DNA of 64,000 nt, from the NCBI GenBank assembly GCA_016712275.1, contig JADJRI010000019.1, positions 48,899 through 112,898 on the forward strand, written 5' to 3'. Below are positions 35,409 through 43,937 of this stretch, piece by piece. Numbering within the stretch: position 1 is the first letter of the stretch; each line of letters starts with the position of its first letter. The notes under the pieces are model-generated. The model did no database searches, was not told where the DNA came from, and saw only the letters and a list, made by a program, of their open reading frames with translations. The translations under genes were made by a program, and so were the position numbers. This DNA is from Planctomycetota bacterium (GTDB lineage Bacteria > Planctomycetota > Phycisphaerae > UBA1845 > UTPLA1).

Positions 35409-37115
35409 TTATGACAGTTTTCCGCTGCGCAGGATGGCGACCACCAGCCAGACTGCGATGAATGACGCCAAGGCGTAAGCGACAAAGCCGAGGTAGCGAA
35501 TCTCGAAGCCGAAGATTTTCACCGCCGATTCCATCGAGAGCAGCATGGAACCGCCCATGATGGTCGCGCCCATGATGACAGAGAGTGCCAGCCGATTGCT
35601 AGATCGATCCAACTCACTGGCCAAATGGTCGAGATTTTCGTGGCGAATATTGACCTGAAACCGGCCGCGTCCGATGCCGCGAAGCATGTCGCGCATCAAC
35701 CGCGGTCCATCGCGAAGGATGCCGCCAATGTGCCACGATGTCATGCCGGCGAAGCGCAGGAGCCGCTTGGCCGAAAACCGCTCCCGCAGCATGGTCGAGA
35801 GCTTGGGTTTGAGCAGCTCGATGAGGTTGAAATCCGGATCGAATTGAAGAATCACGCCGGAGATGATGGTGAGGGATTTGAATAGCGCGACGAAATCGCG
35901 CGGCAGTGTCACGTCGTTTCGCCGTACAGTTTCGAGCAATTCGCGGAAAATGGTCGCCATGTCGAGGCGATGCAGCGGCAGGCCGTAGTACTTGTCCAGA
36001 TACAGCCGCAAATCGCGGGACAGCGCGACCCGATCGGTCTGCGGACCCAGTGCATCGACCTCGGCCAGAATGTCGACGACGATTTCAACATCTTTTCGCA
36101 CGGCCGCGACAATGCCGATGACCAGCTTGTCGATCATGTCCTCGCTGATTTGGCCGACCATGCCGAAGTCGATCAGCACGAAGCCGTCGGACGGACGAAT
36201 GCGCAGATTGCCCGGATGCGGGTCGGCGTGAAAGAGGCCTGTGTCGAAGAATTGCTTGACGAAACACTCGCCCATGCGATGTGCAAGGGCCTTTCGATCA
36301 ATGACTGGGCCGCCATCTTGCATGGCCTCACGAAAGCTGAGACCTTCCATGTATTCAAGTGTCAGGGTATTGGGTCCCGTGAGATCCCATCGCACCATGG
36401 GTGTGCTGACGCCGGGATCCTCCTTGAATATTTCGAAGAAGCGTGCCGTGGCCGATGCCTCGTTGACAAAATCCAGCTCGCGTTCGAGCGTTTGCGTGAA
36501 TTCGTCGACAAGAAGGATCGGCCGGAACGGGCGCAGTTCAGAGAAGAAATGCTCGGCCTGTTCCGCAAGGAATTTCATGACATACACATCGAGGCGAATC
36601 GTCTCGTCGATGCCCGGCCGCTTGATTTTGACAACCACCTTCTGGCCGTCGATGGTGACGGCCTTGTGAACCTGCCCGATGGAACCGCTGGCGAATGGCC
36701 TGTCTTCAAAAGAAGAAAAAGCCTCGTGAACGGATGTGCCGGTGTCCCGCTCGAAGATGATCTTGGATTGTTCAGATGGAAACGGCTTGCAATCGGCCTG
36801 CAATTTTTCAAGGGCGGCCAGCACCTGAGCCGGCAGAAGGTCCGCGCGGGTCGAGGCGATCTGTCCCAGCTTTATGAAAGTGGGGCCAAGCTCCTCGCAG
36901 ACTTTGACAAGTCGGTTGCCGATGTCGACCATTGGGTCGATTTCTTCAAATTCCTCCTGTTTCTTCTTGCTGCGGAATAGATTGGCCGTGGGGAGGTAGC
37001 CGCCGAGCTGAAGCCGGCCGACAAAGTGCCCGAAGCCGTGTTTTGTCAGCGCCTGCGCAATCACGCGGAGTCGTGCAAAGGTGCGTACGGTTCTGGGAAG
37101 TGTTGCAATCGACAT
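35409..37115 (-). CDS. ABC1/UbiB (AarF) family atypical kinase
   Basis: About 568 residues with the UbiB-family hallmarks: the KxGQ motif in TFIKLGQIASTRADLLP (about residues 80-96), the Ala/Gly loop in FASGSIGQVHKA, VVVKIKRPGI with the ATP-binding Lys, FHADPHPGNL and VLIDFGMVG for the catalytic loop and metal Asp. Two C-terminal membrane spans (LSVIMGATIMGGSMLLS and YLGFVAYALASFIAVWLVVA) are typical of ubiquinone-biosynthesis UbiB. The family supports isoprenoid-quinone or lipid handling by ATPase activity. The start was set at ATG 37115 (MSIATLPRT); an in-frame ATG at 37148 is also possible. The frame is intact, and no other quinone genes are nearby. Confidence 0.9.
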   Translation of the reverse strand: MSIATLPRTVRTFARLRVIAQALTKHGFGHFVGRLQLGGYLPTANLFRSKKKQEEFEEIDPMVDIGNRLVKVCEELGPTFIKLGQIASTRADLLPAQVLAALEKLQADCKPFPSEQSKIIFERDTGTSVHEAFSSFEDRPFASGSIGQVHKAVTIDGQKVVVKIKRPGIDETIRLDVYVMKFLAEQAEHFFSELRPFRPILLVDEFTQTLERELDFVNEASATARFFEIFKEDPGVSTPMVRWDLTGPNTLTLEYMEGLSFREAMQDGGPVIDRKALAHRMGECFVKQFFDTGLFHADPHPGNLRIRPSDGFVLIDFGMVGQISEDMIDKLVIGIVAAVRKDVEIVVDILAEVDALGPQTDRVALSRDLRLYLDKYYGLPLHRLDMATIFRELLETVRRNDVTLPRDFVALFKSLTIISGVILQFDPDFNLIELLKPKLSTMLRERFSAKRLLRFAGMTSWHIGGILRDGPRLMRDMLRGIGRGRFQVNIRHENLDHLASELDRSSNRLALSVIMGATIMGGSMLLSMESAVKIFGFEIRYLGFVAYALASFIAVWLVVAILRSGKLS

Positions 37116-37393
37116 TCGATGTCCGGTTCGTGGCGCGTGGCGATGCATCCGATTGTAATTCGAGCGGATGGACGAGGGTATTCAGCTTTTATCGGGATTT
37201 GAAATGTGAATGCGATCGGGCGTCCTAGAAAAAGGGTGCTGGCAGGCCGGTGACGGACTTTTGGCGGTTGAATAAGATGTGATGAGTGGCTGCCATTTTC
37301 TGATACCATCGATTTCGCATTCGGGATTCCTGCGGAATGATATTTCGGCATCCATGGGTTTCGCACAGTAACGCCCTTTGGAATGTGGAGAAG

Positions 37394-37889
37394 ATGCTTC
37401 AGGCTCGCCTACAGGTTTTGACGACGTTTGGTTTTTTGTTCGCCGGCGCGGGTTGCGGTTCGGACATGGAGCAGCCGCTACCCATTCCGACGCGTGTTGT
37501 TTGCCTTGATTTCTCGGCGACGGCGTTTCCAGACGATTGGCAGCTGGTGGTTTACAACAACATGGTTGCGGATTTCAGCGACCACGGGCTTCGCATTACT
37601 TTTCACGATTTTGATGCGTGCGACTTTCTCATCCGATTCGGCGGCGACGATGCGACGCGGTGGGGCGTTGCACGCATTGGCGAACGGAAGGCCGATGTTT
37701 TTACCGAGACAATCCAAAAGTGGGATGCTTCGTTGCCGATCGAAGCGTATTTGCAAGGCGTTTCAAACGCGGCGGCATGAGTTGGGGCATTTGCTCGGCT
37801 ACGGCCATTCGACGGACCCGACGGATGTGATGTCGGTTCCGGAAAGCGCGTCGGTTCGATTCTATGATGACTTGCGGTTTTATCCGTGA
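37394..37889 (+). CDS. Small exported metzincin-like zinc protease (one frameshift)
   Basis: The start at 37394 has GGAGAAG just upstream and opens a short hydrophobic leader with a possible, weak lipobox (GFLFAGAGC). The body contains TRVVCLDFSATAFPDDWQL and ITFHDFDACDFLIRFG. After a frame change near 37778 (one base too many, or two too few) it reads HELGHLLGYGHSTDPTDVMS, a full HExxHxxGxxH zinc motif with a Met-turn (VM), the metzincin/matrixin signature. Corrected length is about 164 residues, small for a matrixin. It would act outside the cytoplasm. It is followed 43 bases later by the DinB-like gene. Confidence 0.75.
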
Positions 37890-37932
37890 AGAACGCAAGA
37901 ACAGCGAAGAATGGGCCGAGCCTGCCTGACAC

Positions 37933-38349
37933 ATGCTGCGAAAACTCACTTCAATTCCCGGTGACATCGAGTTGTTGGCTTCAAAGGGGAAAACCCGCTC
38001 GAAGAATTGGACGCTCGCACAGGTGGCCGACCATCTGGCGATGGCGATTGAGTGGCAGATCGGCCTCATTCCTGAGGGAATGTTGCCGGCCCGCCTGCCG
38101 CCGATGTGGGTGCGGCGCGTTTTTCGCTGCGTTTTTCTCGGCATCGGGCGACTGCCGGCGAATGTTCCGGCCAACGAGTCGATTCTACCCCAGGAGGATG
38201 TGGCATTGCCGGCTTCCATCGCCCGGCTGCGAAATGCGATCAAGCTCATGCATGAATTTGCCGGACCCTTTCGAACCCATCCATTCTTCGGAAACATGTC
38301 GTTGGCGGGTTGGGTGCGGTTTCATGAGGTTCATGCGCGCATCACTTGA
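37933..38349 (+). CDS. DinB-like DUF1569 protein (probable frameshift at the C-terminus)
   Basis: A 138-residue helical protein matching the DUF1569/DinB-like four-helix bundle: NWTLAQVADHLAMAIEW with the first His, WVRRVFRCVFLGIGRLP, FRTHPFFGNMSLAGWVRFHE. The family normally ends with an H-x3-HHLRN-type motif. Here the frame stops after HARIT, but one added base near 38339 gives HARHHLRNVM and a stop at 38363. A one-base loss therefore probably truncated the last six residues and removed metal-binding His residues. Members are metal-dependent enzymes of mostly unknown substrate, some related to thiol transferases. Confidence 0.75.
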   Translation: MLRKLTSIPGDIELLASKGKTRSKNWTLAQVADHLAMAIEWQIGLIPEGMLPARLPPMWVRRVFRCVFLGIGRLPANVPANESILPQEDVALPASIARLRNAIKLMHEFAGPFRTHPFFGNMSLAGWVRFHEVHARIT

Positions 38350-38445
38350 GGAATGTGATGTGAGGAGCGGGTGCGAGAAATGAGACGGAAGTAACAATGA
38401 AACGAATTGTCGCTTTTTGAAAACGGCGTTTTCCGATCCGCTGAT

Positions 38446-39459
38446 TCAATTTGATTTTCCGCGCCACGCGGCAAGCTCATTCATTTGTTTTGCCAGCTTT
38501 TCATACTCCGCTAACGTCAGCGATTGCTGACCATCCGAGAGCGCGTGGTCGGGTTGAGGGTGGACTTCGACCATGACAGCGTCCGCGCCGGCCACGCCCG
38601 ATGCCTTGGCCATGGCCGGAACGGCCCATGAAATGCCGACGCCATGCGACGGGTCGGCGACCACAGGCAGGTGGGTGTGTCTCTTGATGAGTGGAATGGC
38701 GGAAATATCGAATGTGTTGCGCGTCATGGTTTCAAAGCTGCGAATGCCCCGCTCGCAGAGAATGACATCGTAATTGCCGAGCGACAGCAGGTATTCCGCC
38801 GCCATGAACAGCTCTTTCAGCGTGGCCATCATTCCGCGCTTGAGCAGCACGGGCTTTCGCAGCCGCCCGCAGGCCTCGAGCAGCGAGAAGTTCTGCATAT
38901 TGCGGGCGCCGATCTGAATCACATCGGCCACCTCCGCGACCTCGTCGAGCGTTTCGGAGTCTTTCACCTCGGTGACGATTTTCAAGCCAAACGCCTCGCG
39001 CACCTGTTCGAGCAGCCGCAGCCCATCCTGCTTCATGCCCTGAAACGCGTAGGGGGAGGTTCTTGGCTTGAAAGCGCCGCCGCGCAGCATCTTGGAGCCG
39101 CTCTTGGCGACGACCTCGGCGGTTCTGAAAATCTGATCTTTCGATTCGACCGAGCAGGGCCCCGCGATGATCTGGAGGTGGCCGTCGCCGATCGATACAT
39201 CGCCGACGCGCACGATGGTGGGCTCGGGCTTTACCTCGCGGCTGACAAGCTTGTAAGCATTCGAAACGGGTACGCAGTCGGCCACGCCTTCAGGCTGCAT
39301 GAAATGCTCGGTAGAGACCGCACCCTCGTTGCCGGTAATGCCGATGGCGACGCGCATGGAGCCCGGGATTTGGTGGGGCTGATAGCCGATTTCGACGATG
39401 CGCCGGCATACGGCGTCGATCTGCTCTTTTGTTGCGTTTTTTTGCATTAAGATCAGCAT
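38446..39459 (-). CDS. aroF: 3-deoxy-7-phosphoheptulonate (DAHP) synthase
   Basis: It condenses phosphoenolpyruvate with erythrose-4-phosphate, the first step of aromatic amino-acid synthesis. The 337-residue protein has the N-terminal regulatory ferredoxin-like domain of the type I-beta class (LILMQKNATKEQIDAVCRRI, residues 2-21) and the catalytic barrel: IIAGPCSVES (about 96-105), RGGAFKPRTSPYAFQG (about 125-140), EVKD, IQIGARNMQNF, PVLLKRGM, CERGIRSFE, PVVADPSHGVG (about 265-275) and VEVHPQPD. The frame is complete. It stands alone without other shikimate genes nearby. Confidence 0.95.
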   Translation of the reverse strand: MLILMQKNATKEQIDAVCRRIVEIGYQPHQIPGSMRVAIGITGNEGAVSTEHFMQPEGVADCVPVSNAYKLVSREVKPEPTIVRVGDVSIGDGHLQIIAGPCSVESKDQIFRTAEVVAKSGSKMLRGGAFKPRTSPYAFQGMKQDGLRLLEQVREAFGLKIVTEVKDSETLDEVAEVADVIQIGARNMQNFSLLEACGRLRKPVLLKRGMMATLKELFMAAEYLLSLGNYDVILCERGIRSFETMTRNTFDISAIPLIKRHTHLPVVADPSHGVGISWAVPAMAKASGVAGADAVMVEVHPQPDHALSDGQQSLTLAEYEKLAKQMNELAAWRGKSN

Positions 39460-39505
39460 GGTGGTTCACATTAGATCGAAGGGGGGCTTGGGTTTTGTGC
39501 CGGAT

Positions 39506-40099
39506 TTACGGTGTGAGTTTGATTGGTCCCGCGGCGGTGGCATCGGCGCCTTTGCTCGATTTAAGCCAGTTTGCATATCGCTTCAGGTGTTCAACGAGCC
39601 TCCGCTCCTTGTCCTCACGTTCAAGACCGTGTTTTTCTTGAAGCTCGGACAGGGCCTGCTCCAGCGTCCAGCCGCAGTGCTTCATCCGGTATGCCGCTGT
39701 GACGGCATTTGATCGCTGCTTGCCCGCAGCACAATGAAAGAACAACGGCTGGTTTTCGGGCCGGGCGATTGCATCGGCCGCCATATCGAGCAGGGCGAAA
39801 TCGGCCGTTCCGTCACCGGGCATCGGGATTCTCGTGATTTTGATCCCGGATTGGTTTGCGGTGCGCACGCGTGCGGCGTCGGCCGGAGTTTTCTTGTCCT
39901 CCAGCAGGCTGACGATTGTTTTGATGTTGAATTCGGAATGAAGTCTTTCGATTTGGCCGGGCGTCGGCCTGCCGCCCCTGTAGATCGAATATGGCTCCAC
40001 CGCGGCGAAACGGCGCGGGTAGGCATTCAGCTTCATCACGACGGCTGTCGCGAGGGGCGGTGTCAGGAGCAGAATGACGAGCAGCGCTTTGCGCAACAT
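39506..40099 (-). CDS. Membrane-anchored or exported tyrosine/dual-specificity phosphatase
   Basis: A 197-residue protein with an N-terminal hydrophobic segment (LLVILLLTPPLATAVVMKL) and a Cys-dependent phosphatase domain. The P-loop reads FFHCAAGKQRSNAVTAAY (about residues 122-139), the HCx5R signature with nucleophile Cys and phosphate-binding Arg. The general-acid Asp is probably in the IPMPGDGTADF region. YSIYRGGRPTPGQIERL and IKTIVSLLEDKKTP match the plant- and fungi-atypical dual-specificity (DSP/PFA) group. The C-terminal ~40 residues are charged. The substrate is unknown; it could act on phosphoproteins, phosphoinositides or polyphosphate. It is adjacent to the LOG gene on the same strand with only ~25 bases between. 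Confidence 0.85.
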   Translation of the reverse strand: MLRKALLVILLLTPPLATAVVMKLNAYPRRFAAVEPYSIYRGGRPTPGQIERLHSEFNIKTIVSLLEDKKTPADAARVRTANQSGIKITRIPMPGDGTADFALLDMAADAIARPENQPLFFHCAAGKQRSNAVTAAYRMKHCGWTLEQALSELQEKHGLEREDKERRLVEHLKRYANWLKSSKGADATAAGPIKLTP

Positions 40100-40123
40100 G
40101 GTTTTCGCTAATCCCTGGTTCGG

Positions 40124-41198
40124 TTATCTCTTGGGAGGCAGATCGACGCGATTGATGTAGTCGACAAGCTGCCGGAGTTTTCCGTGTGAGCGGCGATTGA
40201 ACTTGAAGATGAGCCGCGGCATGCCGGGAAGTTCGTCCTCCTCTTCGGGCAGCGCACCGGACAGCTCGTATGTGCCCATGTCGAGAATCGTGCTGAATTC
40301 CCGTTGAATGTGCTCCAAGGCACCATGAGGAAGCGGCGAATTGAGCCGCATGACCAGTCGATCCTTCACATAACGGTACGAGTTGAAGCGCCGATAGAAA
40401 GTGAGGATTTCCTCAACGGCGTCTTCAATATTGTCCGTGAATTTGATCAGGCTCATGTCTTCGGGGCTGATCATATTGGTGTGAAGCAGCTCGGCCTTCA
40501 CATAGGTTCGCCAGTGCTGCCAGTAAGTGCCGCCCGGCATCGAGCATGACAATTGGTACGAGCAGCGCCTTCCCGGTTTGCACCAAGGTCAACACCTCGA
40601 AGCCCTCGTCCTGCGTGCCAAAGCCGCCGGGAAACAGAGCCACGGCCTTGGCCTCTTTCGTGAACATGAGTTTGCGGGTGAAGAAATATTTGAAATTGAT
40701 GAGCTTCTGGTCGCCCTCAATGATGTCGTTCGTCCGCTGTTCGAAGGGCAGGCGAATGGCGACGCCGAAACTCGCTTCGGCGCCTGCGCCGCCATGCCCG
40801 GCCTTCATGATGCCGTCGCCCGCGCCGGTGATGACCATCCAACTGCTTTCGCGCATGCGTTCCGCGAATTTCACCGCCTGGAGGTACTCCGGGTGGCCTT
40901 CGGGCGTTCTGCTGGAGCCGAAGATGGACACTTTGGGGATGTGTTCATATGGGGCGAACGTCTTGAAGGCATACCGAAGTTCGGCCAGGGCCTTGTCGAC
41001 GAGTTTGACTTCGGCCCGATTGGTTCCGTCGCGCGACAGGCGGCAGACGGTTTTTATCATATTGGCATAGAGGTCGGCATCCGGGCCGGGTGCATGCTTC
41101 TCGACAAATGCGAGGATCGCTGCGTCCCTGGCGCTTCGTTCGTCCTGACTCTGTAGCGGTTCGATGGTTGTGGGTGTCTCGGTGAGGTTTTTTTTCAC
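40124..41198 (-). CDS. LOG-family (TIGR00730-like) nucleotide N-glycosidase-like protein with C-terminal extension (one frameshift)
   Basis: LOG proteins release bases or cytokinins from nucleotide monophosphates. The N-terminal part is helical. The Rossmann domain has PKVSIFGSSRTPEGHPEYL, VITGAGDGIMKAGHGGAGA and ALFPGGFGTQDEGFEVLTL, the PGGxGTxxE signature with the catalytic Glu. A frame change near 40533 is needed: D-A-P-G-G-T-Y-W is restored by adding two C residues to a CC run. After it the protein continues WQHWRTYVKAELLHTNMISP and a C-terminal ~110-residue extension (FYRRFNSYRYVKDRLVMRL, MPRLIFKFNRRSHGKLRQLV). Corrected length is about 358 residues, as in the longer actinobacterial/planctomycete LOG group. 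Confidence 0.87.
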
Positions 41199-41516
41199 TT
41201 TTGGTTCCTAAGTCGTGCGTTGGCCGCTTCCGACGGTATCGTCAATTCCGTAAAGACCAAATCGCAGTTTTCATTGAACTGCATCGGGCCATCGCGAGTC
41301 CATTAGTATAGCATTGCGTCTTATTTGCCACAAAGTCGGTGCATTCGTGCCGGACCGTGTCGTTCTTACGAGTGGATCGCAAAAACGTGCTACGGGCCTG
41401 TTTTTCGGCAGGAATGCGGGATTGATGAAAATGGAAGTCTGCGGCATAATGGCGTGGTCGCACGACAAGTTCATGATGGAATCGCGTCGGCCACACTCGG
41501 AAGGGACCTGACATCG

Positions 41517-42254
41517 ATGGGAGCCACACTCGAGGCGTTGCATCGCCTGCAGGAAGTGGAATCGCAAATCGCCGATATTCAGCGCGGCATCGACCGGAAA
41601 ATTCGCGCCTGCACACGACAAAAGCAGCGCATCGCGGAAGTCGAAGCCCGCATAAGATCTCAGGAACAACAGATTCGCACCGACCAGATCGATGCCGATC
41701 GGTTGAACCTTGAAGCCAAAACCGCCGAAGCAGAGGTGGCCAAGTATCGGGCCGCACTCAACACGTCAAAAAATCAAAAAGAATACTCGGCCGTCCTTAC
41801 ACAACTCAACACCTACAAGGCGGACACCAGCAAAGTTGAAGAACGCGTGCTTACGCTGTTGACACAGATCGACGAAAAGAAAAAGCAGCTCGAATCGATA
41901 CGCGAGGAACTCGGCAAGGAAGAAGCGAAATTGAAGGATTTTGATGCTGAGGTGCAGGACGCGCGATCGAGATCAAAAGACAGGATGGACAAGCTGACGG
42001 CTCAGCGAAAAGAGGCCGCGGCTTCGGTGCCGCCGAAGGCGCTCGAAATGTTTAACCGTGTCGCAAAGGGCAACGACGGCGAAGCCATGGCCGCTGTCGT
42101 GCGAACCCACCCGCGCCGGCAGGAATATGCCTGCGAGGGCTGCAACATGTCGATTACAATTGAGCAGGTGAATTCGATTCTGTCGCGCGATGAAGCCGTG
42201 CTTTGCAATGTATGCGGTCGAATTCTCTATACCAGAGCCGCGGCGGCCGTGTAG
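41517..42254 (+). CDS. Coiled-coil zinc-ribbon protein (C4-type, CdsZ-like)
   Basis: The ATG at 41517 is preferred to upstream starts because coherent sequence begins there (GATLEALHRLQEVESQIADI) and GAAGGGA lies upstream. Residues about 5-170 form a long antiparallel coiled coil (RIAEVEARIRSQEQQIRTDQ, VLTLLTQIDEKKKQLESIRE). The C-terminal ~45 residues form a zinc ribbon: YACEGCNMSI and VLCNVCGRILY, two CxxC pairs. The family is widespread; a chlamydial member binds nucleic acid and other relatives are linked to RNA metabolism, but function is not established. It precedes the RNase HI gene by 59 bases on the same strand, a common pairing. Confidence 0.87.
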   Translation: MGATLEALHRLQEVESQIADIQRGIDRKIRACTRQKQRIAEVEARIRSQEQQIRTDQIDADRLNLEAKTAEAEVAKYRAALNTSKNQKEYSAVLTQLNTYKADTSKVEERVLTLLTQIDEKKKQLESIREELGKEEAKLKDFDAEVQDARSRSKDRMDKLTAQRKEAAASVPPKALEMFNRVAKGNDGEAMAAVVRTHPRRQEYACEGCNMSITIEQVNSILSRDEAVLCNVCGRILYTRAAAAV

Positions 42255-42313
42255 TTCATCGCTCCGCACTTCAAGTTTGCAAACTCAAACCTTTTGAGAG
42301 CATAGTCGGGCCC

Positions 42314-42745
42314 ATGAAACTCATTATTCACGTTGACGGCGGCGCGCGGGGCAATCCCGGTCCGGGTGGGTCGGGTGTGGCCATTCGTGATGCCGAAGGT
42401 AAGGTGCTTTTTGAAGCAGGTTACTATCTCGGTCATGTTACGAATAATCAGGCCGAATATACCGGGCTACTGAAGGGGCTGGAAATCGCGGCCAAAGCAG
42501 GTGCGGACGAGCTCGACATTCGGTCCGACAGCGAATTGCTGGTTAAGCAGGTTCATGGCGATTATCGCGTTAAGAATGAAGGTTTGAAGCCGCTCTACGA
42601 CGAAGCGATGGCGAATTTAGGACGCTTCAAGAAGTGGCACATTCAGCATGTGCGCCGCGAGCAAAACAAAGACGCCGATCGACTCGCAAACGACGCCATG
42701 GACGCCTCGTCCGATGTCGTTCGCGTCAATGAAATTGGTGTTTGA
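42314..42745 (+). CDS. rnhA: Ribonuclease HI family protein
   Basis: RNase HI cleaves the RNA strand of RNA-DNA hybrids. The 143-residue protein contains IIHVDGGARGNPGPGGSGVA with the first catalytic Asp, TNNQAEYTGLLKGLE with the Glu, DIRSDSELLVKQVHGDYRVK with the second Asp, and ADRLANDAMD with the last Asp. It belongs to the short RnhA-like group lacking the basic protrusion. The start at 42314 follows no strong Shine-Dalgarno, so coupling to the upstream zinc-ribbon gene is possible. It converges with rodA. Confidence 0.93.
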   Translation: MKLIIHVDGGARGNPGPGGSGVAIRDAEGKVLFEAGYYLGHVTNNQAEYTGLLKGLEIAAKAGADELDIRSDSELLVKQVHGDYRVKNEGLKPLYDEAMANLGRFKKWHIQHVRREQNKDADRLANDAMDASSDVVRVNEIGV

Positions 42746-42764
42746 ATCCGACCGACTCTGTTCG

Positions 42765-43937
42765 TTATTCGTCAAAATCATATTCAAACGGCTTTCGCGC
42801 CATTTCGAGCGGTCGGGGTCTGGCCGTGCTCACAAGGATTCCCAACATCATGTAGTTTGAGATTAGCCCGCTGCCGCCCATGCTGGCAAACGGAAGCCCC
42901 ATGCCCGTGACCGGCATGAGGCCGACCGTCATGCCGGAGTTAATTATGGTTTGCGCGCAGATTATGGCGCACACGCCGACCGCCATCAGTCGACCGAGCG
43001 GATCGGGCGTGGCCGACGCGATGGTGAGGCCGACAGCAATGATGATGAGATAAAGCGAAAGAATGCCCAGACAGCCAAAGAAGCCCCATTGATGGCCCAA
43101 TACCGCGAAAATGAAATCATTATGTTCCTCCGGCAACAGGTCGTGCCTGAAGAAAGCGCCTTCGGTGAAGCCCTGGCCAAAGACGCCGCCGCTTCCGAGC
43201 GCGATTTTTGATTGATTGAGCTGATATCCGGCGTTCATCTGCCATGCCCTGTCGCCCTCGCCCTGATGAAACATGGCAAGGATGCGTTCCCGCTGATATT
43301 GATTCATCAGGGGTGAAAAATAGAAAACTGGTGCGGCGATGAGGCCGAGCGAAATGATGATGGCAAGATGGCGTTTCTTCGCGCCGGCCACAAAAAGCAT
43401 GACAAATAGCGTGGGCAAAAGCAGCAGGCTGGTGCCGAGGTCCGGCTCCTTGAGGATCAGCGCCATTGGCACCAATGTCAGCACAAATGGCATGAACAAT
43501 CCCGCAAAACTGCGATAGTTCGTGCGATAGCGCAGGTAATATGCAAGTGCCACGATGTACACGAATTTGGCATATTCGGAGACTTGAATGTTGATCGGGC
43601 CGATGAGAATCCATCGGTAGGTATTGCGCTTGGGAATAATAAAGGGTTGCAGATTGACTTTTCGCGCAACCAGCAACAGAACAAGTAGCACGAGCGTGAC
43701 GAAGAACATCGGATAGGCCCACCGGCCTATTTCGCGATACCCGATGAACTGGATGATCGCAAAGCCCGTGATTCCCATGCCGAGGAACATGAGCTGTCGG
43801 AGCGTTTGCTCCGGCAATTCGCCTGTGCCGGCCTCGCTGGCATAGACGCCCAGCAAGCCCGTGGTGGTCAGCAGGACGGCACAGGCGGTGACAACCCATC
43901 CGAGCGGCGGCATCAGGCGTGGTGAGAGGTCGTTCAT
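42765..43937 (-). CDS. rodA: Rod shape-determining peptidoglycan glycosyltransferase RodA
   Basis: RodA polymerises lipid II glycan strands with PBP2 during elongation. The protein starts at ATG 43937, overlapping the PBP2 stop as ATGA; the longer upstream frame is a PBP2 shadow. It has about ten membrane spans of the SEDS family, with GAKKRHLAIIIS, KEPDLGTSLLLLPTLFVMLF, SGGVFGQGFTEGAFFRHDLL, PEEHNDFIFAVLGHQWGFFG (the conserved periplasmic loop), and GMTVGLMPVTGMGLPFASMG, GSGLISNYMMLGI near the end. About 390 residues, slightly above the common 370. The frame is intact. It is the last gene of the lnt-HEAT-mreD-mrdA-rodA run. Confidence 0.94.
   Translation of the reverse strand: MNDLSPRLMPPLGWVVTACAVLLTTTGLLGVYASEAGTGELPEQTLRQLMFLGMGITGFAIIQFIGYREIGRWAYPMFFVTLVLLVLLLVARKVNLQPFIIPKRNTYRWILIGPINIQVSEYAKFVYIVALAYYLRYRTNYRSFAGLFMPFVLTLVPMALILKEPDLGTSLLLLPTLFVMLFVAGAKKRHLAIIISLGLIAAPVFYFSPLMNQYQRERILAMFHQGEGDRAWQMNAGYQLNQSKIALGSGGVFGQGFTEGAFFRHDLLPEEHNDFIFAVLGHQWGFFGCLGILSLYLIIIAVGLTIASATPDPLGRLMAVGVCAIICAQTIINSGMTVGLMPVTGMGLPFASMGGSGLISNYMMLGILVSTARPRPLEMARKPFEYDFDE

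Noticed and set aside
35970..36980. Long + strand open frame opposite the UbiB-family gene
   Set aside because: It is a shadow of a gene with clear kinase motifs on the - strand and has no recognisable domain itself.
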